The position numbers and the translations under genes were made by a program. 20,688 nt of DNA from a virus. Below the pieces are notes generated by a model that worked only from the letters and a program-made list of their open reading frames with translations, was not told the origin of the DNA and made no database searches. The stretch covers positions 1-20,688 of the IMG/VR virus record IMGVR_UViG_3300047321_000324; one strand, written 5' to 3'. Shown here in pieces: positions 14,069-20,688 of this stretch. Each line of letters begins with the position of its first letter. The stretch's first letter is position 1.

Positions 14069-14073
14069 GGAGG
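14067..14073 (+). promoter_or_regulatory. Strong Shine-Dalgarno site
   Basis: AAGGAGG sits 4 nt before ATG 14078 and overlaps the upstream stop codon TAA (14066-14068). It is the best ribosome site in the window, predicting high translation of the small protein that follows. Confidence 0.85.
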
Positions 14074-14077
14074 AAGC

Positions 14078-14302
14078 ATGTCCACATTTATCATTGTAGA
14101 CTCCACCGATACGGGCTCGTACATGCGGGACGCTCGTCTGACTAACAACGACGGCACAGTGGGGATGGTGCAGACAGCGGACTCTATCGATATCTCCTGC
14201 AAGACGACGGTAGACAATCTGCTGACGGCCCTCAAGACGGCGGCGGCACAGACCACCTACACGGCGTTCGCGACGGCTCTCATTGCAATCCCGCTCCCGT
14301 AA
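14078..14302 (+). CDS. Small, probably highly translated head-module protein
   Basis: This 74-residue protein is Thr/Ala/Asp-rich with no Lys clusters (FIIVDSTDTGSYMRDAR ... LLTALKTAAAQTTYTAF). It has the strongest ribosome site of the window, as expected for a protein needed in many copies, such as a virion decoration or minor structural component. I recognise no family. It is too short for a usual major capsid protein. Confidence 0.65.
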   Translation: MSTFIIVDSTDTGSYMRDARLTNNDGTVGMVQTADSIDISCKTTVDNLLTALKTAAAQTTYTAFATALIAIPLP

Positions 14303-14336
14303 GTCAAAGTAAACAAAAGGAAGGTTTTCAATTCTT

Positions 14337-14537
14337 ATGGCTAACAACGTTCCAGTAGACACCAGCACCATCGGGCGGACCGCACCGACGGCGAAAAGCG
14401 GCGACAACATCCAAACCGGACCTCCGGAAGGGAAACGCAACCCGACAGGGAAAGTGACTGAGGATACTATCACGGCGAAGAATCTAGTCCCACGCGCTAA
14501 GTCGGATTCGTTCCCCGGGATTAAGAATCCAACCTAA
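14337..14537 (+). CDS. Small polar protein in head module
   Basis: This 66-residue protein is rich in Thr, Lys, Gly, Pro and Asn (TAPTAKSGDNIQTG ... PRAKSDSFPGIKNPT) and is probably unfolded alone. AAAGGAAGG about 13 nt upstream could be its ribosome site. It ends 21 nt before the portal gene. The function is unknown. Confidence 0.6.
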   Translation: MANNVPVDTSTIGRTAPTAKSGDNIQTGPPEGKRNPTGKVTEDTITAKNLVPRAKSDSFPGIKNPT

Positions 14538-14558
14538 AAAGCCCTGACCATTTCTTAA

Positions 14559-16184
14559 ATGGCCATCCAATTAGCTGTCGTCCCGACGACGGGCCCACCC
14601 TCGACGTCGGCACTGCAGCAACCGAAGGTTGATACCCCGCATCCTTCGTATGATTACTACGCCGGGACCTGGCAACGGATTCAGGATTGCCTGGCTGGCG
14701 TAGACGTCATTCGCAAGCAAGGGGTAAAGTATCTCCCGCTTCTGTTCGATCAGGAGCCGATGGAGTACGAAGCCTACAAGCGGCGAACTAAGTTCGTTAA
14801 TTTCACGGCGGCAACCACCGAGATGTTGTCAGGATTCATCTTCCGGAAAGATCCCGAACAAACGGTCCCGCCCGAGTTTGAAGTGTTCTTGGACGATTGC
14901 ACCCTCTCTGAGCGGACGTGGTACGAATACATGAAAGAGGTGGTCTATGCCACCTGTTCAGTGGGTCGGTGCGGCACATTGATTGATTGGAGCAAGGAAG
15001 AGAACCGACCGTACCTTGCCCCATATACCGCAGAGCAAATCATCAATTGGAAACAGGCGCGGATAAACGGCAAGATGCTCCTGACCTTGTTGGTGTTGCA
15101 GGAGGAAGCGCCGGTAGAACAGGAGAAAGAGAACGCCGACATGTTCTCGCACGAGAAAGAAACCCATTGGCGGGTTTACCGGCTCGATCAGTCAGGCCCA
15201 ACCCCGTTTGTCATTTGCGAGTTGTGGCGCAAGAACGAGCAAGATAGGTTTGAGATCTTCAAGCAATCAACTCCGACCAGGCGCGGGGACGGGTTAGAAC
15301 AGATCCCGTTCATTTTTCACGGTTCAATTGATACCGATCCAGACATTAATCGGGCGCCCATGACTGATATCTCGGATCTCAATATCAAGCATTACATGTT
15401 GTCGGCCGATCTGGAGAACGGGCGGCATTATTGCGGGTTGCCGACCCCATTTGCCAAATGTTTCGATACCAAAGCTGAAGACGAGTTGCGGGTCGGGTCA
15501 GGGATCGTGTGGACCACCGACAATCCCGCGGCTGAATGCGGGTATCTGGAATTTCATGGGGACGGACTGAAAAGTCTGGAGACTGGGATAGTCGAGACCG
15601 AAGAACAATTGGCTGCATTGGGTGCAAGGATGTTGGAGAAACAGTCGGGCACCGAAGCCTATCAAACGGTCTTGATGCGGCAATCAGGACAGACAGCAGC
15701 ATTGATCCAGACCTCGGAGGCGTGTTCACTGAGCCTGACACAGGTGTTACACTGGGTTGTCTGGTGGACGGGCTCCCAGGCGATTCCAAACGACGTAGGG
15801 AAGCTGGCTGAGATCAAGCTGAACACCGATTTTGTCGATGTGCAGTTGGTCAGGGGCGAACTCACCGAAGTAATGGCGTTATGCAGCGGAGGATTTATCA
15901 GCCGGCAAACGTTCCATGAATTTCTGCAACGAGCGGAATTGATCCCTGCTGATCGCGATCTGGAAGACGAGATGGCAATGATCGATTCGATGCCGCCACC
16001 GGGATTGATGGGGACCCAAGGTCAGATCGGTATCCCGTTAAAGCCACCGGAACAAACCCAGATCACCACCATGAAAGGGAACGGGAACGGGACAGCATCA
16101 GGAGACGGCAAACGTGGTCAACGGCCCTCACGCGGTGGTGGGCAATCGTTACAAACTTACCAGAACGTTCCTCCGCCGAAATGA
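14559..16184 (+). CDS. Portal protein, DUF4055 type
   Basis: This 541-residue protein matches the phage portal families typified by DUF4055: YYAGTWQRIQDCLAGVDVIRKQG, the YLP segment, a Y-x-x-Y-KRRTKFVNFTAATTEML-G core (about 70-95), then GRCGTLIDW, ISDLNIKHYM and the C-terminal GGFISRQTFHEFLQRAELIPAD. The portal forms the dodecameric ring at one capsid vertex through which terminase feeds DNA. The last 60 residues are Gly/Pro/Gln-rich and disordered. No Shine-Dalgarno site is visible before the ATG. The next small gene is coupled by ATGA at 16181. Confidence 0.9.
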   Translation: MAIQLAVVPTTGPPSTSALQQPKVDTPHPSYDYYAGTWQRIQDCLAGVDVIRKQGVKYLPLLFDQEPMEYEAYKRRTKFVNFTAATTEMLSGFIFRKDPEQTVPPEFEVFLDDCTLSERTWYEYMKEVVYATCSVGRCGTLIDWSKEENRPYLAPYTAEQIINWKQARINGKMLLTLLVLQEEAPVEQEKENADMFSHEKETHWRVYRLDQSGPTPFVICELWRKNEQDRFEIFKQSTPTRRGDGLEQIPFIFHGSIDTDPDINRAPMTDISDLNIKHYMLSADLENGRHYCGLPTPFAKCFDTKAEDELRVGSGIVWTTDNPAAECGYLEFHGDGLKSLETGIVETEEQLAALGARMLEKQSGTEAYQTVLMRQSGQTAALIQTSEACSLSLTQVLHWVVWWTGSQAIPNDVGKLAEIKLNTDFVDVQLVRGELTEVMALCSGGFISRQTFHEFLQRAELIPADRDLEDEMAMIDSMPPPGLMGTQGQIGIPLKPPEQTQITTMKGNGNGTASGDGKRGQRPSRGGGQSLQTYQNVPPPK

Positions 16185-16324
16185 ATCCGGTAATCATCGC
16201 CATCCCGATGTTCAAGAATCCGCCGGGCCCAGCCCCGAAAAAGACTGAGCGGCAAAAGGTGGAACGCGCTCAGGTGCGCTACGAACAAAGAGAACAACGA
16301 CGAGTCAGACCGAACATGCGATAA
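16181..16324 (+). CDS. Small basic protein coupled to portal
   Basis: This 47-residue ORF starts at the ATG overlapping the portal stop (ATGA). It is Pro-rich at the start (IPMFKNPPGPAPKK) and then strongly basic and Gln/Glu-rich (ERQKVERAQVRYEQREQRR), likely one charged helix. It may be a virion or nucleic-acid-binding accessory. Coupling is the main support, and no family is known. Confidence 0.55.
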   Translation: MNPVIIAIPMFKNPPGPAPKKTERQKVERAQVRYEQREQRRVRPNMR

Positions 16325-16337
16325 TGTCCGCGTGCTA

Positions 16338-16520
16338 ATGCGGATCACGGCAACGGCATTTTGTGCAGGGTTTGTCATGGACGACGATGGCCTAAACGTT
16401 ATCAGGTGCGCCCCGATTTTGCGTTCGATCTTCAAGCGGGCGAACGCCCGAACGATGGAAGAAATCCAAGCCCTCTGTAAACACAGAGGTTGGGTCTTAC
16501 ACATCTTGCACGAAAAATAA
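16338..16520 (+). CDS. Small phage-type hypothetical protein
   Basis: This 60-residue protein has the pattern ITATAFCAGFVMDDDG, VIRCAPILR and a C-terminal helix with CKHRGWVL, which I associate with small uncharacterised phage proteins of the 'AGLVLD..G.V.RAAPILR' type. A GTG at 16332 is an alternative start, lying 6 nt after a GATAAT box (16320-16325). The function is unknown. It is the last gene before the HTH/T4SS-like region. Confidence 0.65.
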   Translation: MRITATAFCAGFVMDDDGLNVIRCAPILRSIFKRANARTMEEIQALCKHRGWVLHILHEK

Positions 16521-16533
16521 GGTTGCTGGTTAC

Positions 16534-16550
16534 TGAAACTAGGCGTTTCA
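16534..16550. promoter_or_regulatory. Operator copy 1: TGAAAC-N5-GTTTCA
   Basis: A perfect 6-bp-arm inverted repeat (TGAAAC, TAGGC, GTTTCA) lies 12 nt before the HTH gene start. The same 17-bp design recurs at 16814-16830. It overlaps a weak promoter match (TTGCTG 16523-16528, TTTCAT 16546-16551, 17-nt spacer). Autoregulation by the HTH protein is the natural inference. Confidence 0.6.
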
Positions 16551-16562
16551 TCCTCATTCAGG

Positions 16563-16766
16563 ATGACAAACGAAGATCTGATAAAAATGCGCCTACGGCT
16601 CAAGATGAGTCAGCGCCAATTCGCCATCGCGGTCGATACCTCAAATATGTCGATTGTGCGGGGCGAACGCCGGGGTCCATCCCAACTGCTGGAATACAAG
16701 ATCGAAAATGCCCTGCGTGAGGGGAGGCTCAACCTGACCAAGATCATTACGGACCCAGGCGAATAA
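16563..16766 (+). CDS. Small XRE-like HTH regulator
   Basis: This 67-residue protein is nearly all a helix-turn-helix domain: LIKMRLRLKMSQRQFAIAV, TSNMSIVRGERRG and LLEYKIENAL fit helices 1-5 of a Cro/XRE fold. It is short, like phage Cro repressors. Two copies of the same 17-bp inverted repeat flank it, one just before its own start and one before the VirB2-like gene, so it probably represses itself and the T4SS-like operon. Regulation is inferred from these sites, and binding is untested. Confidence 0.75.
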   Translation: MTNEDLIKMRLRLKMSQRQFAIAVDTSNMSIVRGERRGPSQLLEYKIENALREGRLNLTKIITDPGE

Positions 16767-16813
16767 AAAAACAAATCAGTCTTGACGAAATCAGTGAAAT
16801 AACCGACACACGT

Positions 16814-16830
16814 TGAAACACGATGTTTCG
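16814..16830. promoter_or_regulatory. Operator copy 2: TGAAAC-N5-GTTTCG
   Basis: TGAAAC, ACGAT, GTTTCG matches copy 1 in both arms except the last base, with the same 5-nt spacer. It lies 40 nt before the VirB2-like start in the 104-nt gap 16767-16870. Nearby are a direct repeat AAATCAGT (16773-16780, 16788-16795), a lone TTGACG (16782-16787) without a matching -10 box, and CGAAAC (16848-16853), able to pair with GTTTCG. Confidence 0.6.
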
Positions 16831-16870
16831 CAAAGGAACACAAACAACGAAACGATAGGAGAAGGTAAAG

Positions 16871-17131
16871 ATGATGATTTTATTGGATATCGTCCAAGCG
16901 GCTAACCCCCAAGCGATTTGGCGATATGTTCAAGAGGGTTTATCGCTCGTCGCGGTTTTCATGTTCGTTAAAGCCTGCGTCTTAGCGTGGCAAGCGTTCA
17001 ATCACGACAGGGCACAGGGGAACTGGCAGCACGGGATTGTCTCTTCGGTAGGGATCATGCTGGTGCCGACCATGATCGGGATGCTGAGCGTCTTGTTCTG
17101 GAACATACAGCCACCGCCGATGTGGCAATGA
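16871..17131 (+). CDS. VirB2/TrbC-like pilin-type membrane protein
   Basis: This 86-residue protein has two hydrophobic helices (about 23-40 and 56-77) separated by a polar loop (FNHDRAQGNWQHG), the layout of VirB2/TrbC pilins and their relatives. It lacks a long cleavable signal peptide; the N-terminus is short. In type IV secretion VirB2 forms the pilus or channel subunit. The assignment rests mainly on size, two membrane helices and position directly before VirB3- and VirB4-like genes. AGGAGAAGG (16857-16865) is a strong ribosome site. The stop overlaps the next start (ATGA). Confidence 0.55.
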   Translation: MMILLDIVQAANPQAIWRYVQEGLSLVAVFMFVKACVLAWQAFNHDRAQGNWQHGIVSSVGIMLVPTMIGMLSVLFWNIQPPPMWQ

Positions 17132-17478
17132 TCCGGGACACCAAAGCGCGATGGCGACACCGGAACAGGTTCATGGGGATCGACAACGGGCACAAGCCGG
17201 TGATGTTCTCGGTTTATCTCTCGGTGTTGGTCATGATGTTGGCGGCGTTATCAGGGATGTGGACGCTGATTGCTATCGGGGTGCTGCCGTTCTGCTGCAC
17301 CTGGGTTTATTTGAAATTGCTTCACACGGGACGGAGGCCTGCCTTCGCACGCGACATGGTGTTGTCGGTCGGGCCGCACACACGGTCACGGCGGCTTCCG
17401 TTCCGACGTTTTCTACCAGAGCACCCATGTCAGGAGAGGGGGTTACGTGCAGTTAGAAAAGACCAAGCGGTTAATTAA
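17128..17478 (+). CDS. VirB3-like inner-membrane protein
   Basis: This 116-residue protein starts at the ATG coupled to the VirB2-like stop; an in-frame upstream ATG at 16987 lies inside that gene and is rejected. It has a basic N-terminus, two adjacent membrane helices (about 25-42, 46-63) and a basic cytoplasmic tail with RRPAFARD. This fits VirB3, which anchors VirB4 at the inner membrane and helps pilus formation. It overlaps the VirB4-like gene by 32 nt. Sequence is not diagnostic alone; gene order is the best evidence. The tail is unusually Arg-rich. Confidence 0.55.
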   Translation: MIRDTKARWRHRNRFMGIDNGHKPVMFSVYLSVLVMMLAALSGMWTLIAIGVLPFCCTWVYLKLLHTGRRPAFARDMVLSVGPHTRSRRLPFRRFLPEHPCQERGLRAVRKDQAVN

Positions 17479-20200
17479 GCAACTGACCCGGCAATCGGTC
17501 ACGCGGATCAGTCGGGCGGCGATGCCGAACGGGTTCTTTCTTAACAATCTCCTGTGGTACGGAGACGGGTTAAGCGATCAGACAGCTATCACACGCGGCT
17601 TCTTGATTGAGCCGGCCGAACTGGAATCGATGGATCTATTATCGATTGAAGATCAATCAGCGCGGCTAAAGTCGTTACTAGCGACGCTGGGGCAAAGCTA
17701 CAACGCCCAGATCAAGTACACGGTCGGGAACGATTTCTCGGATTATCTGGAGAAGTACAAGCGGGATACTGACGCTATCGTGGATCGGTACAGGTTCAGG
17801 TGGCAGATCTGGAGTCGGACAGAGCGGCACGCACGGTTGATGGATGAGATGGAGAACGGGAAACTGCGGAGGGAAACTTTGGCGGTTTTCATTACGAAGG
17901 TGATCGATTCGCAACCGGATTTCACGGTATCAGAATCAGCGTTGCGCGGACATTTCGAGGAGTTGTCAATCAGTCAGGCGAAAGAATTCGAGCAAGTGCA
18001 GTTGGACGTCCTCAATTCCCGGTTCCCAGAATGCCGGATCAAGCTGATGGGCGATCAGGAACATTTCGATTATTATTACAAGTTCTTAAACCCCAGCCTC
18101 GGGACCCGGCGCCCGCCGCAAGACATGTTCGACGGGACACTCTCGATCTTGGAGAATTGTTTATCGGGCGATTTCCATCAACCGCCCAAAGCTGGGGTAT
18201 CGTTCCAGTTGGACAAGTACAATCACGTCATGATGGTGATGCGGGAATTGCCGAAGTTCGTCGGGGACGGGATGATCGCTAAAGTCTTGGGGTTCGCGTT
18301 CAACGATTTCGAGATCACGGTCAACGTTTACCCACTGCAACCGCATGAAGTGATCAAGAAATTGGGCGCTATCACTAACGAGTTGATCGGCGAAGCGGAG
18401 AGAGACCATGTGATGCGGTTTAATCTGGGCGAAGAAGCGAAAATGGGTAAGGAGCGGCTCGACGATTTGAATCGTGGGCACATGAACCCGGTCAACGTCT
18501 TTTTCGCGATGCGGATCTGGCACCGGGACGCGGACAAATTGATCAGTCACGCTTCGATTGCTAGGAACGCTTTCTCGGGGATGGCAGGAACGATAGTGCA
18601 TCACGCGACGATGACAGAAACTAGCGCCCAATTGTTTTATAACACGTTCCCGGGCTGGACCTATTCGACTTATCGGGATTGGGACCTGCTTACGGACGAC
18701 GCGGTGGCGGCGGATCTGCTCCCCTGGTCGGCCTCGTTCACCGGGAAACTGGATCAAGCCGAAGCCCTCTATACCTCGCCTTCTGGCGCGTTGGTCGGGT
18801 TAACCCTCCATATCGGAAAGACCGGGCAACACGCCTTGATCTTCGGGATTACGGGTGCCGGCAAATCGATCTTGCTGAGCGATCTGCTCTCTCAGGTTTT
18901 GCAGGACTACGATTATGTCTTGATCGTCGAAGAAGGGTTGAGCCACGGGACTACGGTCCAGACGGCCGGAGCGAACCCGATCGTCATCTCGCCGAACACC
19001 GGGACCACCATCAATTATCTGGACGTCAACCAGATCCCGTTAGGGAACGAGCATCTGTCGTTTGCGGTCACCTTATGCCTGCAGATGTTGCGGGAAAGTC
19101 AGGGAAACCAATCGCGAGTCAGCGAGATTCAAGCGGTCTTGAGCCAGCATCTCGAAAGCCTGTACGATGATGCGTGGGAAGAATGGTCACACGCCCACCC
19201 GGAAGAAACCCGGAAGATCGAGCATCGAGCGTATGTCGTTCACCAGTACTGGCAAAACATGGCAGGATTCGGGAACACCTTTATTGATGCGTGGACGGAA
19301 TTACGGGAAGAGAAAGAGCAGGATTGGAACGAGCAAGACGCTCTTAACGTGGCGAAGTTCGCCGTGGATCCTTTGACCAAACGTTACGTGCGGAATCTGG
19401 GGTTGGCGACCATGAGCGCGGACGATATGCCGACTCATTCGGAGTTGGTCGAGAACATGATTCACACCCCGGAAACGCCGGAAGCTAAGAAGTTAGGCGA
19501 ACGGTTGAGTGCGTGGAATGCCAGCGGGATATACGGCAAGATCTTTGACGGCAAAACCAACACCCGGTTGGACGGGTCAATCACCCACATTGAATTGGGT
19601 CAGATCCCAGAGGCGATGAGCGAGTTGCGGGCCATCGCCCATTTCCTGATGCTCAATGTAGCAATGCAACAAGTCATGAAACGTCCGCGCGGACAGAAAA
19701 AGCTGGTGATATTCGAGGAGGGAGCCCGTATCATCGCCATGCCGGGAGGAAGCGATGCTCTTAAGCGTTATTATACTACTGCTCGGAAATTTGGCGCTGT
19801 TGTGGTCACGGTATTGCAACAAGCGTCGGCGTTATCAGCAGCCGACCCCACGCTACGGGCGGCAGTGGTTGACAACACGAAACTCTTTCTGGTATCGGCA
19901 CAGCCAAGCGTTCAGGCGGCGGCTGAGATTGCCAAGATGCTCGGCCTATCACCGCAGGCGAAAAAGACCCTTGAAGGTTACCCAACCCCAGACAACCAGA
20001 CCGCTGACGAAAAGTTCGGGTCGTTTCTAATGGTGGTGCCGGACACCCGGCGCAAACTGGTTGGCACCCTGCGCAATTACGCGAGTCCGGAAGTGGTCTA
20101 TTGCGGAGCCAGCGACACTGAAGTCTTCGATAAACGGACGGAAGTTTTGAAGGGGTACGACGATATCGTTGAAGGAATTTTAATCGAATCACGCAAATGA
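17447..20200 (+). CDS. VirB4/TrbE/TraC-type T4SS ATPase
   Basis: This 917-residue ATPase begins at a GTG with AGGAGAGG upstream (about 17432-17439). The first 400 residues form the CagE/TrbE/VirB N-terminal region, including SHASIARNAFSGMAG and TYRDWDLLTDDAVAADLLPWS. The C-terminal RecA-like motor has Walker A GITGAGKS (467-474), a Walker B strand LVIFEE ending in Glu757-Glu758 rather than the usual Asp-Glu, and VTVLQQ (788-793 region) near the C-terminus. VirB4 powers pilus assembly and substrate transfer at the inner membrane. Length is normal to slightly long. It follows VirB2- and VirB3-like genes, and no VirB1, B5-B11 or coupling protein is in the window. ATGA couples it to the next gene. 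Confidence 0.9.
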   Translation: MQLEKTKRLIKQLTRQSVTRISRAAMPNGFFLNNLLWYGDGLSDQTAITRGFLIEPAELESMDLLSIEDQSARLKSLLATLGQSYNAQIKYTVGNDFSDYLEKYKRDTDAIVDRYRFRWQIWSRTERHARLMDEMENGKLRRETLAVFITKVIDSQPDFTVSESALRGHFEELSISQAKEFEQVQLDVLNSRFPECRIKLMGDQEHFDYYYKFLNPSLGTRRPPQDMFDGTLSILENCLSGDFHQPPKAGVSFQLDKYNHVMMVMRELPKFVGDGMIAKVLGFAFNDFEITVNVYPLQPHEVIKKLGAITNELIGEAERDHVMRFNLGEEAKMGKERLDDLNRGHMNPVNVFFAMRIWHRDADKLISHASIARNAFSGMAGTIVHHATMTETSAQLFYNTFPGWTYSTYRDWDLLTDDAVAADLLPWSASFTGKLDQAEALYTSPSGALVGLTLHIGKTGQHALIFGITGAGKSILLSDLLSQVLQDYDYVLIVEEGLSHGTTVQTAGANPIVISPNTGTTINYLDVNQIPLGNEHLSFAVTLCLQMLRESQGNQSRVSEIQAVLSQHLESLYDDAWEEWSHAHPEETRKIEHRAYVVHQYWQNMAGFGNTFIDAWTELREEKEQDWNEQDALNVAKFAVDPLTKRYVRNLGLATMSADDMPTHSELVENMIHTPETPEAKKLGERLSAWNASGIYGKIFDGKTNTRLDGSITHIELGQIPEAMSELRAIAHFLMLNVAMQQVMKRPRGQKKLVIFEEGARIIAMPGGSDALKRYYTTARKFGAVVVTVLQQASALSAADPTLRAAVVDNTKLFLVSAQPSVQAAAEIAKMLGLSPQAKKTLEGYPTPDNQTADEKFGSFLMVVPDTRRKLVGTLRNYASPEVVYCGASDTEVFDKRTEVLKGYDDIVEGILIESRK

Positions 20201-20688
20201 AAGAATCAGACGCCCACCCGCACATTGACGCTGAACGAGCCGACTTGTTCTCAACCTTCGACGGCGGATCAACTGAGATTGAATATCTGGACTTTTTAAC
20301 CGCTCTGGTCCGGGTAGAGAAACCGGAACTAATCTTGGAGACAGGGACCTTCAAAGGATACGGAGCAGTTGCTTTGTTAAGGGGATGTAACGCCAACGGG
20401 TTCGGCAAGATTGTGACTTTGGATATCGATCAGACCCAGCACGGGAAAGATATCTCGGATCGGGTTACCTACGTGGAAGCCGACAGCATGGAATGGATCA
20501 AGAGGACGGATCTCAGGTTTGATATGGCGTTCTACGATTCTTCGTTACCGATCCGCCTGGCCGAATTCAGGTTGAGTGCAGACCGCGGAGTGCTCAAGCC
20601 GGGATCATTGGCGATCTTTCACGACACCTCTAAAACCCGAACTCTCTGGCTGAAGAATTCGCGAGCTATTGTGCAGGACCCGGAAACC
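20197..20688 (+). CDS. SAM-dependent methyltransferase, Methyltransf_24-like (truncated by window end)
   Basis: At least 164 residues are encoded, starting at the ATG coupled to the VirB4-like stop, with no stop before the window end. The Rossmann-type SAM site is visible: ILETGTFKGYG (motif I, about 46-56), KIVTLDID (acidic end of strand 2, about 71-78), a conserved Asp region EADSMEW, FDMAFYD and AIFHDTS. The pattern resembles small-molecule or sugar O-methyltransferases and the related cephalosporin-hydroxylase-like group. It does not show a DNA methylase DPPY motif. Substrate is unknown; a glycan or pilus-related target is only a guess. Confidence 0.8.
   Translation, partial: MKESDAHPHIDAERADLFSTFDGGSTEIEYLDFLTALVRVEKPELILETGTFKGYGAVALLRGCNANGFGKIVTLDIDQTQHGKDISDRVTYVEADSMEWIKRTDLRFDMAFYDSSLPIRLAEFRLSADRGVLKPGSLAIFHDTSKTRTLWLKNSRAIVQDPET

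Noticed and set aside
16773-16795. TTGACG with direct repeat AAATCAGT as a promoter for the VirB2-like gene
   Set aside because: No acceptable -10 box lies 15-19 nt downstream; the repeat is kept only as a note.
16987-17127. Upstream extension of the VirB3-like protein
   Set aside because: It is out-of-frame reading of the VirB2-like gene; the start at 17128 overlaps the VirB2-like stop by ATGA.
18161-20408. Several 160-200-codon open frames on both strands inside the VirB4-like gene
   Set aside because: They shadow a 917-residue protein with intact ATPase motifs and have no domain of their own.
1-20688. CRISPR array, rRNA, tRNA, insertion sequence, integrase or att site
   Set aside because: None was recognised: no regularly spaced repeats, no transposase or recombinase motifs, no tRNA-like ends. 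Absence is by eye only.

Overview
The window is one strand of a gene-dense mobile element. Every gene I can support reads left to right, genes are short, and neighbours abut or overlap by 4 nt (ATGA/GTGA). A terminase small subunit (9619-10128), terminase large subunit (10906-12327), HNH endonuclease (13088-13423) and DUF4055-type portal (14559-16184) make the backbone a tailed (Caudoviricetes) phage, prophage or phage-plasmid. Shine-Dalgarno sites (e.g. AAGGAGG at 14067-14073), TATAAT-like boxes and a rho-independent terminator point to a bacterial host. I cannot name the host. The VirB2/3/4-like genes would fit a Gram-negative but do not prove it. Base composition looks close to half G+C by eye and even across the window.

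Layout. (1) 1-1135: small early genes, including a SWIM-type zinc finger and a four-Cys protein. (2) 1192-5508: DNA metabolism, with a VRR-NUC nuclease, a ParB-domain protein, a SNF2/SMARCAL1-like helicase and two small genes, ending in a structured intergenic RNA plus terminator (5510-5626). (3) 5650-9659: small unknown genes, a virion-type beta-rich protein, a GT-B-like glycosyltransferase, a zinc-ribbon protein, and a large ParB-glycosyltransferase fusion whose C-terminal half resembles the TET/JBP-associated glycosyltransferase (TAGT) family, suggesting glycosylated DNA bases. (4) 9619-16520: packaging module, with several unknown small proteins inserted (Lys-Pro repeat, zinc ribbon, disordered protein) and no recognisable capsid protein or protease. 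(5) 16563-20688: a small HTH regulator, then a tightly coupled operon of VirB2-like, VirB3-like and VirB4-like type IV secretion genes and a SAM-dependent methyltransferase running off the end.

The most interesting feature is region 5. A VirB2-VirB3-VirB4 core directly follows the terminase/portal block, where capsid genes would be expected. The HTH gene is bracketed by two copies of the same inverted repeat (TGAAAC-N5-GTTTC), one before its own start and one before virB2. This predicts that the HTH protein controls itself and the secretion operon. The window may show a phage/conjugative-element hybrid or a phage that recruited a T4SS-like machine.

No stretch over 300 nt lacks a gene. The longest gaps are 5509-5649, 13424-13558, 1812-1929 and 16767-16870, and each is described below. 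No tRNA, rRNA, CRISPR array, insertion sequence, integrase or attachment site was seen.
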